This document shows, piece after piece, positions 35,048-43,491 of a stretch of 64,000 nt of DNA (position 1 is the first letter of the stretch; each line of letters begins with the position of its first letter). The stretch lies in contig NZ_JACCCL010000002.1 in NCBI RefSeq assembly GCF_013408665.1, positions 310,001-374,000 on the forward strand. Direction: 5' to 3'. Under the pieces are notes generated by a model. It was not told where the DNA came from. It made no database searches and saw nothing but the letters and a program-made list of their open reading frames with translations. Made by a program: the position numbers and the translations under genes. Source of the stretch: Sporosarcina sp. JAI121. Its GTDB lineage: Bacteria > Bacillota > Bacilli > Bacillales_A > Planococcaceae.

Positions 35048-35805
35048 TCCAAGTCCGTGAGCTATCGAAGTTTTATGGTAAAAAAGCGGTCGTCGAAAAG
35101 GTAAGTGTAAATATCCATCGTGGTAAAATCACATCCTTCATCGGGCCGAATGGTGCGGGTAAATCGACGGTCCTTTCAATGGTAAGCCGTCTGCTAGATG
35201 CAGATACGGGGGAAGTGCTCGTCGATAAAGACAATGTCAAACAAATGAAATCGAACGACTTTTCAAAAAGAGTTTCCATACTGAAGCAATCGAACTTCAT
35301 GAATGTCCGTCTGACAATCCGTGAACTTGTGTCATTCGGCCGCTTCCCTCATTCGAGAGGCAGGCTGACAGCAGAAGATTTACGGCTTGTCGAGCAGGCA
35401 ATGGATTACATGGATTTAATGGATATGCAACACAAATATCTGGATGAATTATCGGGTGGACAGCGCCAACGTGCATTCATTGCAATGGTTATCGCGCAGG
35501 ATACGGATTATATTCTGCTGGATGAGCCACTTAATAGTCTGGATATGAAGCATTCCGTTCAGATTATGAAGATATTGAGAAGACTCGTTGATGATTTAGG
35601 AAAAACGGTTGTCATTGTTCTGCACGACATCAACTTTGCATCCGTCTATTCGGACCGGATTGTTGCTCTCAAAGAGGGGCGCGTCGTCAAAGATGGCCCG
35701 ACCAATGAAATTATAACTTCCGACGCGTTGAAAGAAATCTACGATATGGATATTCCAATTAAACAGTTGGCTAATTGTCGAATATGTGTATACTTCAATT
35801 CTTAA
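35044..35805 (+). CDS. yclP: Siderophore ABC importer ATPase (YclP-like)
   Basis: 253 aa. Walker A GPNGAGKST (about 34-42), signature LSGGQRQRAF (about 136), Walker B YILLDEPLNSLD, H-loop VLHDINFA. It overlaps the previous stop by ATGA. The C-terminus (IPIKQLANCRICVYFNS) is typical of this Fe-siderophore subgroup. Powers the YclN/YclO heterodimer. Confidence 0.9.
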   Translation: MIQVRELSKFYGKKAVVEKVSVNIHRGKITSFIGPNGAGKSTVLSMVSRLLDADTGEVLVDKDNVKQMKSNDFSKRVSILKQSNFMNVRLTIRELVSFGRFPHSRGRLTAEDLRLVEQAMDYMDLMDMQHKYLDELSGGQRQRAFIAMVIAQDTDYILLDEPLNSLDMKHSVQIMKILRRLVDDLGKTVVIVLHDINFASVYSDRIVALKEGRVVKDGPTNEIITSDALKEIYDMDIPIKQLANCRICVYFNS

Positions 35806-35891
35806 TAGGGAGGGCGTAAAGCGCTCGAACGTAAGACATCAATTTAAGTGGGAAAGTTTAAACTTACAATAAAACTAAAAGGATGGTAATG

Positions 35892-36866
35892 ATGAAGAAA
35901 ATACTAATGACAATGATGATGTTCGCATTAATGGCTGTACTTGTAGCTTGTGGATCGAAAGATAATGATGCAGCAGACGATAAAACAAATGGCGACAAAA
36001 CAGAGCCAAAAGTTGAAGGAACAGAAACAGCAGAACAGATGGTAATTACGCACGAACTTGGCGATACAACAGTTGCGAAAAACCCTGAAAAAGTTGTCGT
36101 ATTCGATTTTGGTATGCTTGATACTCTTGATGAGCTTGGCGTTGAAGTTGCAGGTGTCCCACAAAAGAACGTACCTTCATACTTGTCAAAATATGAGGAT
36201 TCAAAGTATGAAAACGTTGGGGCACTTAAAGAACCTGATTTTGAAGCAATCCATGCAATGAAGCCGGATGTTATTTTCATCTCAGGACGTCAATCTGCAA
36301 TGTACAAGGAACTAAGTGAAATTGCTCCAACGGTCTTTGTGGGAGTGGATACAACTAACTACATGGAATCATTCAAAGAAAACATGGAAATGGTTGCTGA
36401 ACTCTTTGGCAAGGAAGATGAAATGAAAGCAGAACTTGCAGACATTGATGAGAGAATTGCATCGATTAATGAAAAATCAAGTAAAAGTGATGAAAAATCA
36501 TTGATCATTCTTGGAAATGAAGGAAAAGTGAGTGCATACGGCCTGAATTCACGTTTCGGTATTATTCATGACGTGTTCGGTTTTAAAGCGGCTGATGAAA
36601 AACTTGAAGTATCGACGCATGGTCAAAGCATCACATTCGAATACATTCTTGAAACAAATCCAGATATTCTATTTGTTATAGACCGTGACGCAGCGGTTGG
36701 CGGCGATGCAAGTGCCAAAGATTCAATTGAAAACGATCTTGTTAAGAAAACAAGTGCTTATAAAAACGGTAAAATCATTTACTTAGATCCGGAATATTGG
36801 TACCTGTCTGGCGGCGGGCTTCAATCCGTGAAACAAATGGTTAAAGAAGTCGAAGAAGTATTGTGA
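35892..36866 (+). CDS. yclQ: Siderophore-binding lipoprotein (YclQ-like)
   Basis: 324 aa. Signal peptide with lipobox VLVAC; the mature part is a two-lobed class III binding protein with VVVFDFGMLDTLDELG, YLSKYEDSKYENVGALKEPD (pieces: YLSKYEDSKY, VGALKEPDFEAI), STHGQSITFEYI and WYLSGGGLQSV, all close to B. subtilis YclQ, the petrobactin receptor. AAAAGGA suits the ATG at 35892 best; ATGs at 35883 and 35889 are closer to or inside it. An 86-bp gap after yclP holds the palindrome AAGTTTAAACTT (35855-35866). Confidence 0.9.
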   Translation: MKKILMTMMMFALMAVLVACGSKDNDAADDKTNGDKTEPKVEGTETAEQMVITHELGDTTVAKNPEKVVVFDFGMLDTLDELGVEVAGVPQKNVPSYLSKYEDSKYENVGALKEPDFEAIHAMKPDVIFISGRQSAMYKELSEIAPTVFVGVDTTNYMESFKENMEMVAELFGKEDEMKAELADIDERIASINEKSSKSDEKSLIILGNEGKVSAYGLNSRFGIIHDVFGFKAADEKLEVSTHGQSITFEYILETNPDILFVIDRDAAVGGDASAKDSIENDLVKKTSAYKNGKIIYLDPEYWYLSGGGLQSVKQMVKEVEEVL

Positions 36867-36873
36867 AAATAAC

Positions 36874-36917
36874 AAAAGAGCCGATCCACTGAAAAGTGGA
36901 TCGGCTCTTTTGTTTTT
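36874..36917 (+). terminator. Terminator of yclNOPQ
   Basis: AAAAGAGCCGATCCACT pairs with AGTGGATCGGCTCTTTT around GAAA, then T run. Confidence 0.92.
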
Positions 36918-37090
36918 CAAGATATTGGGTATAGTAATGGAAAGCGGGCGGATGGAAATTCATATCGAAAACAGGTCTTATACATTTATAAGTCGTGAAA
37001 AGGGTGTTTTACCTGTCTAAATGATGAAGGCTTGCTGTTGATAGACTAAAGCTTACCCTCCAATCATAATAGTTTTTTTCTTGTCATATG

Positions 37091-37119
37091 TTGCGTAAGG
37101 GAAACTCGTAGCATACAAT
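37091..37119 (+). promoter_or_regulatory. SigA promoter of the ZIP transporter
   Basis: TTGCGT, exactly 17 nt, TACAAT, 33 nt before the zupT start. No Zur-box pattern is visible around it. Confidence 0.6.
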
Positions 37120-37152
37120 AGTTCTAACTTAGAAATAGAAAGAGGATGTAGT

Positions 37153-37962
37153 ATGGACGGAAATGTACTGTTTGCACTCGCCCTTACTCTTTTTGCAGGT
37201 CTTGCAACAGGAATCGGGAGCTTACTCGCATTTTTCACGAAAAGGACGAATACAAAGTTCCTTTCAATAGCACTCGGTTTTTCGGCAGGCGTGATGATTT
37301 ACGTTTCGCTTGTTGAGATATTTGTGAAAGCGAAGGATGCGTTGGTGTTAGATCTTGGAATGACCAACGGCTATTGGGCGACAATCGCGGGTTTTTTCGG
37401 GGGTATGCTACTAATTGCATTAATCGATCGGCTGATTCCCGCGATCGGCAATCCGCATGAAGTAAAAAGTGTAGAGGACGTGGATGCCGGTCCGACAAAT
37501 GCTGAATATGCGAAGCTGAAGAAAATGGGAATGTTAACGGCCCTTGCCATTGCCATACACAATTTTCCTGAGGGGATTGCGACATTCACTTCAGCATTGC
37601 AGGATCCAACGCTTGGAATCGCCATTGCCATCGCGGTTGCGATACACAACGTTCCAGAAGGGATAGCTGTTGCAATACCTATCTTTTATGCGACTGGTAA
37701 TCGGAAACAAGCATTTAAACTTTCTTTTTTGTCGGGACTGGCAGAGCCAGTTGGCGCAATTGTGGCATTTCTCATTTTGATGCCCTATTTGAATGGGATT
37801 ATGTTCGGCGTCATATTCGCCGCTGTTGCAGGCATTATGGTGTTCATTTCAATCGATGAATTATTACCCGCAGCGCGTGAATATGGTGAAGCACATCTGT
37901 CCGTCTATGGTTTGATGGCCGGAATGGCAGTCATGGCAGTCAGTCTTGTTCTTGTAGCATAA
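37153..37962 (+). CDS. zupT: ZIP-family divalent metal transporter (ZupT)
   Basis: 269 aa, eight predicted helices. The metal-binding helices IV and V carry the ZIP signatures HNFPEGIA (about 137) and HNVPEGIAVAIP (about 163), and the conserved Glu in LAEPVGA follows. It imports zinc and possibly iron or manganese. Ribosome binding site AGAGGAT. Monocistronic. Confidence 0.92.
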   Translation: MDGNVLFALALTLFAGLATGIGSLLAFFTKRTNTKFLSIALGFSAGVMIYVSLVEIFVKAKDALVLDLGMTNGYWATIAGFFGGMLLIALIDRLIPAIGNPHEVKSVEDVDAGPTNAEYAKLKKMGMLTALAIAIHNFPEGIATFTSALQDPTLGIAIAIAVAIHNVPEGIAVAIPIFYATGNRKQAFKLSFLSGLAEPVGAIVAFLILMPYLNGIMFGVIFAAVAGIMVFISIDELLPAAREYGEAHLSVYGLMAGMAVMAVSLVLVA

Positions 37963-37969
37963 AAAAACG

Positions 37970-37998
37970 TTGTGTCTACCTGTTATATAGGGTATCAT
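37970..37998 (+). promoter_or_regulatory. Promoter of niaP
   Basis: TTGTGT, 17 nt, TATCAT; the predicted start falls at the left edge of the NiaR-like operator. Confidence 0.6.
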
Positions 37999-38001
37999 TA
38001 C

Positions 38002-38017
38002 TGGTGTAAAGACACCA
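38002..38017. promoter_or_regulatory. NiaR-type operator at the niaP transcription start
   Basis: TGGTGTAAAGACACCA is a perfect 6-4-6 inverted repeat with the GTGT..ACAC core described for the niacin-responsive repressor NiaR (YrxA) of Firmicutes, whose regulon includes niaP. It covers the predicted +1. Confidence 0.7.
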
Positions 38018-38044
38018 CGCTATACAACGAGGGGTAGACAAATT

Positions 38045-39247
38045 ATGAAGAAGAAACAAGGGATTTCGAGGAATAAGTTATTAGTGCTTGCAGGAACGGG
38101 CTGGATGTTTGATGCAATGGACGTCGGTATTCTTTCATTCGTCATTGCTGCATTAGCGGTGGAATGGCACTTGACGCCATCTGAGATGGGTTGGATCGGA
38201 AGTGTCAACTCAATCGGGATGGCTATCGGTGCATTCGGTTTTGGCCTGCTTGCGGACAGGGTCGGAAGGAAGAATGTGTTTATGATGACTCTCGTGTTAT
38301 TTTCGGTCGCAAGTGGCTTATCAGCGCTGACGATGACACTTACTGCTTTCCTTATCCTGCGCTTTTTCGTCGGAGCGGGGCTTGGGGGGGAATTGCCTGT
38401 CGCGTCAACATTGGTATCTGAAAGTGTTGCGGCGCATGAAAGAGGACGCATCGTCGTCCTACTTGAAAGTTTCTGGGCGGCTGGTTGGCTGATTGCAGCC
38501 TTAATCGCTTATTTTATCATTCCACACTACGGTTGGCGCGTTGCATTGATTATTACAGCACTTCCTGCATTTTACGCCATTTATCTCCGAAGAAAATTAC
38601 CGGATTCTCCGAAATACGAAGCAGAGGGAAAGCCGAAGCAATCTGCTGGTGAAAAGATCAGAACGATCTGGTCAAAGAAGTATGCACGGCGGACGCTTAT
38701 GCTATGGATCGTCTGGTTCACAGTAGTGTTCTCGTATTACGGCATGTTCCTATGGTTGCCGAGTGTCATGGTAATGAAAGGTTTTGATTTGATTCATAGC
38801 TTCAAATATGTTCTCATCATGACGCTTGCCCAGTTGCCTGGCTACTTTACAGCCGCTTGGTTAATAGAAAGGGCAGGCCGGAAATTTGTTCTTGCAACGT
38901 ATCTTTTGGGAACTGCGGCAAGCGCCTTGTTTTTCGGCAATGCGGAAACACTTCCATTGCTGCTCATTTCAGGTGCGTTATTATCTTTCTTCAACTTAGG
39001 TGCATGGGGGGCGTTATATGCGTACTCTCCGGAACAATATCCGACGGCAATCCGTGCGACAGGATCCGGAATGGCGGCTGCGGTCGGTCGGATCGGCGGT
39101 ATTTTCGGCCCGCTACTTGTCGGTTCCCTTCTGGCGGCAGGCTACGGATTCGGTACTGTTTTCGGCATCTTCTGCGGAGCGATCATTATCGGTGTGTTAG
39201 CAGTCGTGTTTTTAGGAACGGAAACGAAACAACAGGAATTGGAGTGA
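38045..39247 (+). CDS. niaP: Niacin transporter NiaP (MFS)
   Basis: 400 aa, 12 helices. LFADRVGRK-type loop (FGLLADRVGRKNVF), GAGLGGELPVASTLVSE, GMFLWLPSVMVMKGF and the YAYSPEQYPTAIRATGSG motif match B. subtilis NiaP (YceI) closely. It imports nicotinate/nicotinamide for NAD synthesis. The NiaR-like operator upstream supports the assignment independently. Ribosome binding site GAGGGGTAGA. Monocistronic. Confidence 0.93.
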   Translation: MKKKQGISRNKLLVLAGTGWMFDAMDVGILSFVIAALAVEWHLTPSEMGWIGSVNSIGMAIGAFGFGLLADRVGRKNVFMMTLVLFSVASGLSALTMTLTAFLILRFFVGAGLGGELPVASTLVSESVAAHERGRIVVLLESFWAAGWLIAALIAYFIIPHYGWRVALIITALPAFYAIYLRRKLPDSPKYEAEGKPKQSAGEKIRTIWSKKYARRTLMLWIVWFTVVFSYYGMFLWLPSVMVMKGFDLIHSFKYVLIMTLAQLPGYFTAAWLIERAGRKFVLATYLLGTAASALFFGNAETLPLLLISGALLSFFNLGAWGALYAYSPEQYPTAIRATGSGMAAAVGRIGGIFGPLLVGSLLAAGYGFGTVFGIFCGAIIIGVLAVVFLGTETKQQELE

Positions 39248-39249
39248 GC

Positions 39250-39290
39250 AATGTGCCTGCCCTTTATTAAAGGGCAGGCACATTTTTTTA
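39250..39290 (+). terminator. Terminator of niaP
   Basis: ATGTGCCTGCCCTTT pairs with AAAGGGCAGGCACAT, followed by seven T. Confidence 0.92.
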
Positions 39291-39330
39291 TACTCAGTAG
39301 TGCCAATAATGGATGGTAGGGGCTTTTCTT

Positions 39331-39358
39331 TTGATGGGTATACTTGTTTTGTTAGAAT
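39331..39358 (+). promoter_or_regulatory. Promoter of the uracil-DNA glycosylase gene
   Basis: TTGATG, 16 nt, TAGAAT, about 25 nt before the ATG at 39384. It also argues against longer in-frame starts. Confidence 0.5.
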
Positions 39359-39383
39359 GAAAAGACAAGAAAGAGGTGCTCTG

Positions 39384-40031
39384 ATGTTCCGTATACCTGA
39401 ATCGATTGCGAATCTTGGCCGAGAGCGTATTGAAGGTTTTCCTGTGGAAGGATTCATTTACGGTGAAGGTCCGAAAAAACCGAAGCTGATGCTAATCGGA
39501 GAAGCGCCAGGTGAATTCGAATTGGTCGATGGCATCCCGTTCATTGGCCGTGCCGGAAAAGAACTGATGAAATCCCTTGCGACAATCGGTCTGACGCGAG
39601 AAGATGTGTACATAACAAGTGCAGTCCGCAGCAGGCCGTATAGATGGGGGACGAAAAATAACCGCGATGGAACGAAGACTGAACGGAAATATAATCGGCC
39701 GCCGAAGATGAAAGAGATTTTGGCACATGCTCCCGTACTCGATTATGAGCTGGCGAACATTGAACCGGAACTCATCGTCACGCTCGGCAACGTCGGATTG
39801 CAGCGGTTGCTCGGCAAAGAAGCGAAAGTGACCGAACTGCATGGCCAATTGTTGAAGCGGCCGATCCAATATTTGAACGAACTGGATGATACGACATTCA
39901 ACTGGACGCAGAAGTTGTATACAATCGTACCGACATTCCATCCGGCATCAATCTTTTATAGACCATCCCATAGACCTTCGCTAGAAGCGGACTGGCTAGA
40001 GATTGGTCGGATTTTACGAAGTAATGTGTGA
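39384..40031 (+). CDS. Uracil-DNA glycosylase superfamily protein without Fe-S cysteines
   Basis: 215 aa. Family-4-like fold: motif I GEAPGEFE (about 38) with GIPFIGRAGKELMK, the strand VTLGNVGLQRLLG (about 132) and motif II PTFHPASIFYRPSHRP (about 185). Classical family-4 enzymes hold a 4Fe-4S cluster with four cysteines; this protein contains no cysteine at all. It would excise uracil from DNA, but substrate range is uncertain. The start MFRIPE follows AGAGGTG. Confidence 0.78.
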   Translation: MFRIPESIANLGRERIEGFPVEGFIYGEGPKKPKLMLIGEAPGEFELVDGIPFIGRAGKELMKSLATIGLTREDVYITSAVRSRPYRWGTKNNRDGTKTERKYNRPPKMKEILAHAPVLDYELANIEPELIVTLGNVGLQRLLGKEAKVTELHGQLLKRPIQYLNELDDTTFNWTQKLYTIVPTFHPASIFYRPSHRPSLEADWLEIGRILRSNV

Positions 40032-40056
40032 CTCCAAAGAATTGATTTTCGGACAA

Positions 40057-40071
40057 ACGCTTGTTAAGCGT
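40057..40071. promoter_or_regulatory. Inverted repeat upstream of the OpuC-like operon
   Basis: ACGCTT-GTT-AAGCGT, a perfect 6-3-6 repeat 63 nt before the ATPase start. Possible operator for a GbsR/OpcR-like osmolyte regulator; no regulator gene is nearby. Confidence 0.3.
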
Positions 40072-40133
40072 CGATATTTTAAATGAAGTGCGGCAGGATA
40101 ATGATGTCGCAGATTTCGAAAGGATGGAACTTT

Positions 40134-41102
40134 ATGATCCGCTTTGACAATGTAACAAAACGCTTTGATGATGGTACAGAGGCGTTGAAATGTGTTTCCG
40201 TGACAATCCCCGCGCATAAGTTGACGGCAATTATCGGTCCATCCGGCTGCGGAAAGACGACGCTCATGCGGATGATCAATCGGCTGGAAATTCCGACAGA
40301 AGGCGCCGTTTATATAGACGAGCTACCGATTTCCGAACGTGATGGGGTTGAGCTACGGCGCTCAATCGGCTATGTCATTCAACGAATCGGCCTCATCCCC
40401 CATATGACGATCGAAGATAATGTTGCGCTTGTTCCGGAATTGCTCGGGTGGGATAAAATGAAAATCGAAGCCCGTGTTGACGAACTGCTCGGTCTGGTGG
40501 ATCTGGATCCGTCTGTATTCAAGAAGCGCTATCCGTTTGAACTGTCAGGCGGGCAGCAACAACGGGTTGGAGTGAGCCGGGCTTTGGCCAGCAATCCGAA
40601 AATCATTTTAATGGATGAGCCATTTTCAGCTCTTGATCCAATCAGCCGTGAACAGCTACAAAAGGAATTAAAAAAGCTGCAGAGGAAAATCCGAAAGACG
40701 ATAGTTTTTGTAACGCATGATATGGACGAAGCACTAGCCATTGCCGATCAAATCATCATTATGCGGGAGGGGCAGATCGAGCAGATGTCTTCGCCTGCTG
40801 AACTGGTTGAAAATCAGGCGACCGATTTTGTCCGTGAATTTATCGGACAGGAACGGATTGACAGGCAACGGAACTTCGGTCAGAGGTCTATCAAGGAGTT
40901 CACCAGATTCTATGATGACACATGGAGCGGTGAAACTAGGAAAGTCGCTTCCACGCTGACAGTCGATGACGCGATAGCTGTTTTAGATGCCTATCCTACT
41001 AGCCGTTTGGCAGTTACTGAAGCTGAAGAGGTCATCGGTTACATCGGCCATCATTCACTCTTGCAGGCAGCGATGGAAAACGGGAAGTGGGTACAGTCAT
41101 GA
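40134..41102 (+). CDS. opuCA: Osmoprotectant ABC importer ATPase (OpuCA-like)
   Basis: 322 aa. Walker A GPSGCGKTT (about 34), signature [15 protein letters not shown] (about 136), Walker B IILMDEPFSALD, H-loop VTHDMDEA. The C-terminus (about 265-315) has one CBS-like segment (VASTLTVDDAIAVLDAYPTS), where B. subtilis OpuCA has two tandem CBS domains and about 380 aa. CBS domains sense ionic strength in this family, so regulation may differ. Start MIRFDN follows AAAGGATGGA; it ends overlapping the permease (ATGA). Confidence 0.88.
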   Translation: MIRFDNVTKRFDDGTEALKCVSVTIPAHKLTAIIGPSGCGKTTLMRMINRLEIPTEGAVYIDELPISERDGVELRRSIGYVIQRIGLIPHMTIEDNVALVPELLGWDKMKIEARVDELLGLVDLDPSVFKKRYPFELSGGQQQRVGVSRALASNPKIILMDEPFSALDPISREQLQKELKKLQRKIRKTIVFVTHDMDEALAIADQIIIMREGQIEQMSSPAELVENQATDFVREFIGQERIDRQRNFGQRSIKEFTRFYDDTWSGETRKVASTLTVDDAIAVLDAYPTSRLAVTEAEEVIGYIGHHSLLQAAMENGKWVQS

Positions 41103-41737
41103 GGAACTTCATCGACACAGTGAACAGCCGTTCAGACATGATTTTTGAAGCTTTTCTCCAGCACATTTTCCTGTCTTTCGTGGCACTAGCCATCGGGATT
41201 TTCATTGCATTGCCAGCCGGGATGCTGATTGCCCGTCACCGTCGTTTTGCAGAACCAATCATCGGCGTGGCCGCCATATTACAAACGATACCGAGCCTTG
41301 CATTATTTGGATTTCTCGTACCATTAATCGGAATCGGCTCTAAAACAGCTCTTATTGCACTAATCATTTATGCGCTGTTACCGATTGTGCGAAATACATA
41401 TGCAGGTCTAACAGGCGTCGATGAAGCGGTTGTAGACGCAGGGCGGGGAATGGGTATGACCCCGAATCAAATCTTGAAGAAAATTGAATTTCCGATTGCA
41501 CTGCCCGTCATCATGGCAGGCATCCGGACGGCGACTGTACTGACGGTCGGTATTGCCACGCTTGCAACGTTCGTTGGAGCAGGCGGGCTTGGAGATGTCA
41601 TCTACCGAGGATTGCAATCTTATAATAATGCGCTTGTCCTTGCAGGGGCGCTGCCTGTAGCATTACTCGCCATCGCTTTTGACTTTATCCTGAAATGGGT
41701 AGAGAAGAAAGTGACACCAAAAGGAGTTCGACAATGA
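41099..41737 (+). CDS. opuCB: Osmoprotectant ABC importer permease (OpuCB-like)
   Basis: 212 aa, about six helices, with the binding-protein-dependent permease loop EAVVDAGRGMGMTPNQILKKIEFP (pieces: GRGMGMTPNQ, KKIEFPIALP) near 115-135. It forms the membrane channel for choline, betaine or carnitine. ATGA overlap with the ATPase stop; its own stop overlaps the next ATG. It is the only permease in the operon, so it would have to act as a homodimer. Confidence 0.88.
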   Translation: MRNFIDTVNSRSDMIFEAFLQHIFLSFVALAIGIFIALPAGMLIARHRRFAEPIIGVAAILQTIPSLALFGFLVPLIGIGSKTALIALIIYALLPIVRNTYAGLTGVDEAVVDAGRGMGMTPNQILKKIEFPIALPVIMAGIRTATVLTVGIATLATFVGAGGLGDVIYRGLQSYNNALVLAGALPVALLAIAFDFILKWVEKKVTPKGVRQ

Positions 41738-42642
41738 TAGGGGGAAGAAAGTTGAAAAAAGGTATTGGAATTATTCTGCTGTCCTTAACGTTGCTGCTAG
41801 GAGCATGCGGCGGTAAAGAAGAAATTGTCATTAGCGGGAAACCATGGACGGAGCAATTCATCCTGCCCCATATTTTAGGTCAATACATTGAAGCGGAAAC
41901 AGATTATAAAGTGAAATACAAAGATGGTCTCGGTGAAATTGCAATTATGACGCCTGCAATTGAAAAAGGCGATATCGATCTTTATGTGGAATATACGGGA
42001 TCTGGCCTAAAAGATGTTTTGAAAGAAGAATCGAAGGCGGGAGAGAGTTCTGAAAGTGTTTTGAAACGAGTTAGGAAAGGCTATGAAGATAAATTCAAAG
42101 TGACATGGCTTGAGCCGCTCGGTTTCGAAAACACCTATACACTTGCCTTCACCAAGGATAAGGAATACAAAGCGACAACCTATTCGGAGCTTGCAGCAAT
42201 TTCAGAAGATGAAGAGATGGTATTCGGTGCACCGCATGCTTTCTATGAACGACAGGGTGATGGCTACGAGGATATGGTGAAAAGCTATCCATTCACATTC
42301 AAAGAAACAAAAAGCTTGGATCCGAATGTTATGTATGAAGCGGTGAAAAATGGAGATGTTGATGTTATACCGGCGTTTACAACTGACAGCCGCATCCAAA
42401 TGTTTGATCTTTCGACAACGGAAGATGATTTAGGGTTCTTCCCGAAGTACGATGCAGTGCCAGTCATCCGTCAGGAAACATTGAAGAAATTTCCGAAGCT
42501 TGAAAAGGTACTAGGCAGCCTGGCAGGGAAGATTACAGAGGAAGATATGTTGAAAATGAACGCTCGCGTTGACTTGGATAAAGAGAAACCGGAAGACGTT
42601 GCAAAGGAATTCCTTCTAGAGAAAAAGTTGATTGAGAAATGA
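41734..42642 (+). CDS. opuCC: Glycine betaine/choline-binding lipoprotein (OpuCC-like)
   Basis: 302 aa. Signal peptide with lipobox LLGAC; the OpuAC-type ligand domain starts IVISGKPWTEQFILPHI and includes DLYVEYTGSGL and DVIPAFTTDSRI. It delivers quaternary ammonium osmolytes to the permease. ATG 41734 follows AAGGAG and overlaps the previous stop; a TTG at 41752 with AGGGGG upstream would give a shorter, equally good signal peptide. A terminator follows, so no second permease (OpuCD) is present. Confidence 0.88.
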   Translation: MIGGRKLKKGIGIILLSLTLLLGACGGKEEIVISGKPWTEQFILPHILGQYIEAETDYKVKYKDGLGEIAIMTPAIEKGDIDLYVEYTGSGLKDVLKEESKAGESSESVLKRVRKGYEDKFKVTWLEPLGFENTYTLAFTKDKEYKATTYSELAAISEDEEMVFGAPHAFYERQGDGYEDMVKSYPFTFKETKSLDPNVMYEAVKNGDVDVIPAFTTDSRIQMFDLSTTEDDLGFFPKYDAVPVIRQETLKKFPKLEKVLGSLAGKITEEDMLKMNARVDLDKEKPEDVAKEFLLEKKLIEK

Positions 42643-42647
42643 AAAGA

Positions 42648-42678
42648 AGCCGTTCCTGCTCATCCAGGAACGGTTTAA
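42648..42678 (+). terminator. Probable terminator of the OpuC-like operon
   Basis: CCGTTCCTG pairs with CAGGAACGG around 6 nt; the T run is short. Confidence 0.65.
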
Positions 42679-42834
42679 ATTATTGCTGAAAAATTATTAA
42701 ATACCGTACTGTGAATAATCTCCAACGTAGGGAATACACCTCCGGAATTCAGGTGTCCTGCGCTTTTGTTCAATACTCGGTATTGGTTCACGTGAATATA
42801 GGGAATAGTAAGTAGAAAGCGGAGGTTGATTGCC

Positions 42835-43428
42835 ATGTATACACCCATAGACAAATCATTTTTTGAAGCGCCTGGCCTCGAACTGGCAAAAAATCTGCTG
42901 GGTCAATATATTGTTCATGAACAGGCGAGTGGTACGATTGTCGTCCGTATTGTCGAAACGGAAGCGTATCAAGGACCCGAAGACAGGGCGGCACATAGTT
43001 TTGACAATCGTCGGACGAAACGGACGGAAATCATGTTCGGAGCCCCGGGCCTTGTTTATACCTATCAAATGCATACGCATACCTTGATGAATGTTGTGGG
43101 GGGACCCATCGGCACACCCCACGCCATTCTTATCAGAGCTGCAGAACCGGTAGAAGGATTGGATTTGATGCGGGAAAATCGTGGAGATCACTTGAAAATG
43201 AAGGATTGGACGAATGGTCCTGGTAAATTATCGAAAGCAATCGGAGTGACTATGAAATATTATGGTCATCATTGGACTGAAAAACCTTTATATATTGCTG
43301 AAGGCGTCGCACCGGAAGAAATTATGGCGGGTCCCCGTGTCGGCATCGGGAATTCAGGCGAGGCGGTCCATTATCCATGGCGCTTTTTTGAGAAAGATAA
43401 TCAATATGTCTCGAAATATCGACCCTAA
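42835..43428 (+). CDS. 3-methyladenine DNA glycosylase (AAG/MPG family)
   Basis: 197 aa. IVETEAYQGPEDRAAHS (about 41-57) contains the catalytic Glu region, followed by MFGAPGLVYTYQMHTHTLMN, RAAEPVEG and NGPGKLSKAIG, all typical of the human AAG-type fold. It removes alkylated purines from DNA. The start at ATG 42835 is 9 nt after GGAGG; a TTG at 42826 overlaps the site. Upstream DNA has several short palindromes (for example TTCACGTGAA), role unknown. Confidence 0.9.
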   Translation: MYTPIDKSFFEAPGLELAKNLLGQYIVHEQASGTIVVRIVETEAYQGPEDRAAHSFDNRRTKRTEIMFGAPGLVYTYQMHTHTLMNVVGGPIGTPHAILIRAAEPVEGLDLMRENRGDHLKMKDWTNGPGKLSKAIGVTMKYYGHHWTEKPLYIAEGVAPEEIMAGPRVGIGNSGEAVHYPWRFFEKDNQYVSKYRP

Positions 43429-43491
43429 GTTTAGTAATTATCAGGGCAGGGAATAGAAAGAGAGTATTATCAAAAAGGGAGTGTATTTTAA

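Noticed and set aside
42731..42760. ACACCT..AGGTGT hairpin as a terminator or riboswitch before the methyladenine glycosylase
   Set aside because: Stem of only six pairs and no T tract; the region has several unrelated short palindromes.
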